A stretch of DNA of 7,005 bases from Acetatifactor sp. (lineage in GTDB: Bacteria > Bacillota > Clostridia > Lachnospirales > Lachnospiraceae), in NCBI GenBank assembly GCA_024699575.1, contig JAILPF010000097.1, positions 1 to 7,005 on the forward strand, written 5' to 3'. A model generated the notes under the pieces. The model searched no databases and was not told the origin of the DNA. It was given only the letters and a program-made list of their open reading frames with translations. A program made the translations under genes and the position numbers. Position 1 is the first letter of the stretch. Every line of letters begins with the position of its first letter. Positions 5,386 to 7,005 of this stretch are shown piece by piece.

Positions 5386-7005
5386 TCACTTTATCCTCAT
5401 TAAAACTGCTCCCTCCTCATCCGTGCGGCGGATTTCACACTCAAGCATCTGCAGGCGTTCAATTAATTCCGGATGAGGATGTCCATAGCGGTTCTTCTCT
5501 CCGCAGGAAATTACAGCATATTGGGGGCGAATCTGTTGCAAGAATTCCTGGCTTGTCGAATAACCGGAGCCATGATGTGCCACCTTTAGCACTGTGATAT
5601 CCGTTGCATTTATACGCTTCAATTCAGACAAAAGCTGTTGTTCCCCTTCCCCTTGTATGTCACCGGTCAGTAACACGGAGAGTTCTCCACCTTTCTTTGT
5701 TTGATTCCGCATGCTGATTAAAAAACAAAGAGAACCTGCATTAGAATCCTCCGGCACACACTCTGTAGCAGGGTGCAGGCATCGGATGGAAAAGGTCTCC
5801 TTTTGATAGCAAAAGCCCTTTGACAGATAGGAAATCTTTATCTGATTCTTGTAATCTATCTTCTTTGTCATATCCAGAAACTGCTCTTTTTTCCCCTCCG
5901 CATCCTCATCTTTCATTTTCCCCAAATCTGCCAGAAAAATCTGACCGATTTTCAGATGTTCCTTCTGTGCATTCTCCAAAATCTCCACAATTCCATTGTA
6001 ATGATCCGCATCGAAATGAGAAATAAATATACCATCCAATCTGCTTATCCCATAATATTTCAAATACGGAATCAGAATTTTGCTCCCCACGTTCTGTTTC
6101 GAACTGCTTCCGCAGTCAAACAAGAAAGTCTCTCCTCCATTTCCTCTGACCACAATGCAGTCCCCCTGCCCCACATCCAAAAAGGACACACTGTTGACGC
6201 CGACAGGCCGAATAGCAAAAACTGCGACAAGCAACATTGTTGCCCCGATTCGCAATGCCCTGCCTCGTCCGGACTTATAATGCGCATCCCACTTATGTTT
6301 TCTCTTCACATGCTCTGCAATGATAATAATAACAGTGAGTCCCGCTATATATATTGTCAGTTGCCACACGGCAGGTCTACCCGGATTCCAGCTTCGAAAG
6401 GGAAGCCTGTCAAGCAGCTTACAGAGTTCTTCATATGTTTTCAGTATCAGGCAGGGAATCCTCCCTAGATATCTGCCTCCCGGTAGCAACATTGCCACCA
6501 GTCCCATAACTGTCATCCCGCTCATCAGGGGCAGAACCATCAGATTTATGAGCACAGAAAGCACCGGCACTTCATAATAAAACCATAATTGTACAGGAAG
6601 AGTTGCCAAAGTGATGGACATTCCAGCACCCAGACTGTCCACGTTTTTCTTTACCCATTTCTTTTGTGTCTCTTTCCGGTAAAACAGTGCCGGAAACACC
6701 ACGCTGATTCCCAAAATAGATGTCAAGGACAATAAAAACCCCGCTGATTCCAACCTTCCGGGATTTTGCAAAACCATAAGCAGCACGACGAACCCAAGTG
6801 CAGTCTGCATATCATAGGTTCTGCCTACGCAGATTCCAAGCATCCGCATCAGGTACATACCGATAGCTCGACAGGCAGACACACTCATGCCGGTCATGAT
6901 TCCATATCCTGTCAGCAGGACAGCTCCTGCGATTGCTGCAATCCACATGGGCACCCGAAGCTTTCTAAGCAGATGATAAAATCCCATGCCCAAGAGGGAT
7001 ATGTG
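5386..7005 (-). CDS. comEC: ComEC/Rec2 DNA-uptake protein, C-terminal part (5' end beyond window)
   Basis: ComEC forms the inner-membrane channel that takes up single-stranded DNA in natural transformation. The window holds the last 539 residues. The frame is open through the right edge, and its first visible residues, HISLLGMGFY, match the competence-domain motif normally preceded by SGL, so the TTG at 6993 is not the true start. Several membrane helices lie at about 15-265. A cytoplasmic linker KRKHKWDAHYKSGRGR follows (about 234-249), with one more helix (about 253-266). The metallo-beta-lactamase-like domain then begins with DVGQGD (277-282). It continues with the metal-binding HFDADH (330-335), LLTGD (445-449), AHHGS (476-480) and YGHPHPE (507-513). 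All these motifs are intact, so nuclease activity is plausible. The missing N-terminal part would hold the OB-fold (DUF4131) region. There is no frameshift. comEA is not visible, and whether the strain is competent cannot be told. Confidence 0.95.
   Translation of the reverse strand, partial: HISLLGMGFYHLLRKLRVPMWIAAIAGAVLLTGYGIMTGMSVSACRAIGMYLMRMLGICVGRTYDMQTALGFVVLLMVLQNPGRLESAGFLLSLTSILGISVVFPALFYRKETQKKWVKKNVDSLGAGMSITLATLPVQLWFYYEVPVLSVLINLMVLPLMSGMTVMGLVAMLLPGGRYLGRIPCLILKTYEELCKLLDRLPFRSWNPGRPAVWQLTIYIAGLTVIIIIAEHVKRKHKWDAHYKSGRGRALRIGATMLLVAVFAIRPVGVNSVSFLDVGQGDCIVVRGNGGETFLFDCGSSSKQNVGSKILIPYLKYYGISRLDGIFISHFDADHYNGIVEILENAQKEHLKIGQIFLADLGKMKDEDAEGKKEQFLDMTKKIDYKNQIKISYLSKGFCYQKETFSIRCLHPATECVPEDSNAGSLCFLISMRNQTKKGGELSVLLTGDIQGEGEQQLLSELKRINATDITVLKVAHHGSGYSTSQEFLQQIRPQYAVISCGEKNRYGHPHPELIERLQMLECEIRRTDEEGAVLMRIK

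Noticed and set aside
5956..6468. 170-codon plus-strand open frame opposite comEC
   Set aside because: It is antisense to intact comEC motifs, without a start signal or recognisable protein features.

Overview
The window looks like chromosomal DNA from a low-to-mid GC Gram-positive anaerobe of the Clostridia, most likely Lachnospiraceae. This rests on strong GGAG-type ribosome binding sites, an MscL with a C-terminal zinc ribbon, a type 2 orotidine-phosphate decarboxylase, and comEC and holA lying close together. No 16S or species marker is present, so the family-level call is an inference.

Layout, left to right. (1) Bases 1-53 are a perfect 23-bp inverted repeat around a 7-nt centre. Its ends look like IS3-family terminal repeats facing outward, as in an insertion sequence that has lost its interior. 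(2) An AT-rich leader (54-215) carries phased CTAAA-type motifs and precedes a small XRE-family regulator (216-578, +). (3) The regulator converges, with a 9-nt gap, on a three-gene minus-strand cluster: mscL (3090-2650), a TPR lipoprotein (2592-1540) and pyrF (1511-588). Ribosome binding sites show that pyrF and mscL start at internal ATGs rather than at the longest possible starts. (4) A compact divergent promoter region (about 3147-3211) separates mscL from holA (3252-4226, +), which encodes the delta subunit of DNA polymerase III. (5) A 255-bp convergent gap (4227-4481) holds three units of the form CAATAA-(21/22 nt)-TTATTGC. The TTATTGC words sit exactly 73 bp apart. The outer units can each be drawn as a weak terminator, one for each strand. 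(6) A 273-aa uncharacterised protein (5303-4482, -) has an N-terminal charged helical region and a C-terminal PD-(D/E)XK-like nuclease fold signature. (7) The C-terminal 539 residues of ComEC (7005-5386, -) include a complete metallo-beta-lactamase-like domain. Its 5' part lies beyond the window.

Functionally this is mostly core metabolism and envelope or DNA housekeeping: pyrimidine synthesis, osmotic safety valve, clamp loading, and DNA uptake. Three accessory-looking items are added: the IS-like palindrome with its regulator, the nuclease-like gene between comEC and holA, and the periodic intergenic array. In many Firmicutes comEC and holA are co-directional neighbours followed by rpsT. 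Here they converge with a gene between them and no rpsT follows holA, which suggests local rearrangement. I found no strong case for a complete new defence or mobile system. The best leads are the nuclease-like protein and the 73-bp periodic structure beside it.
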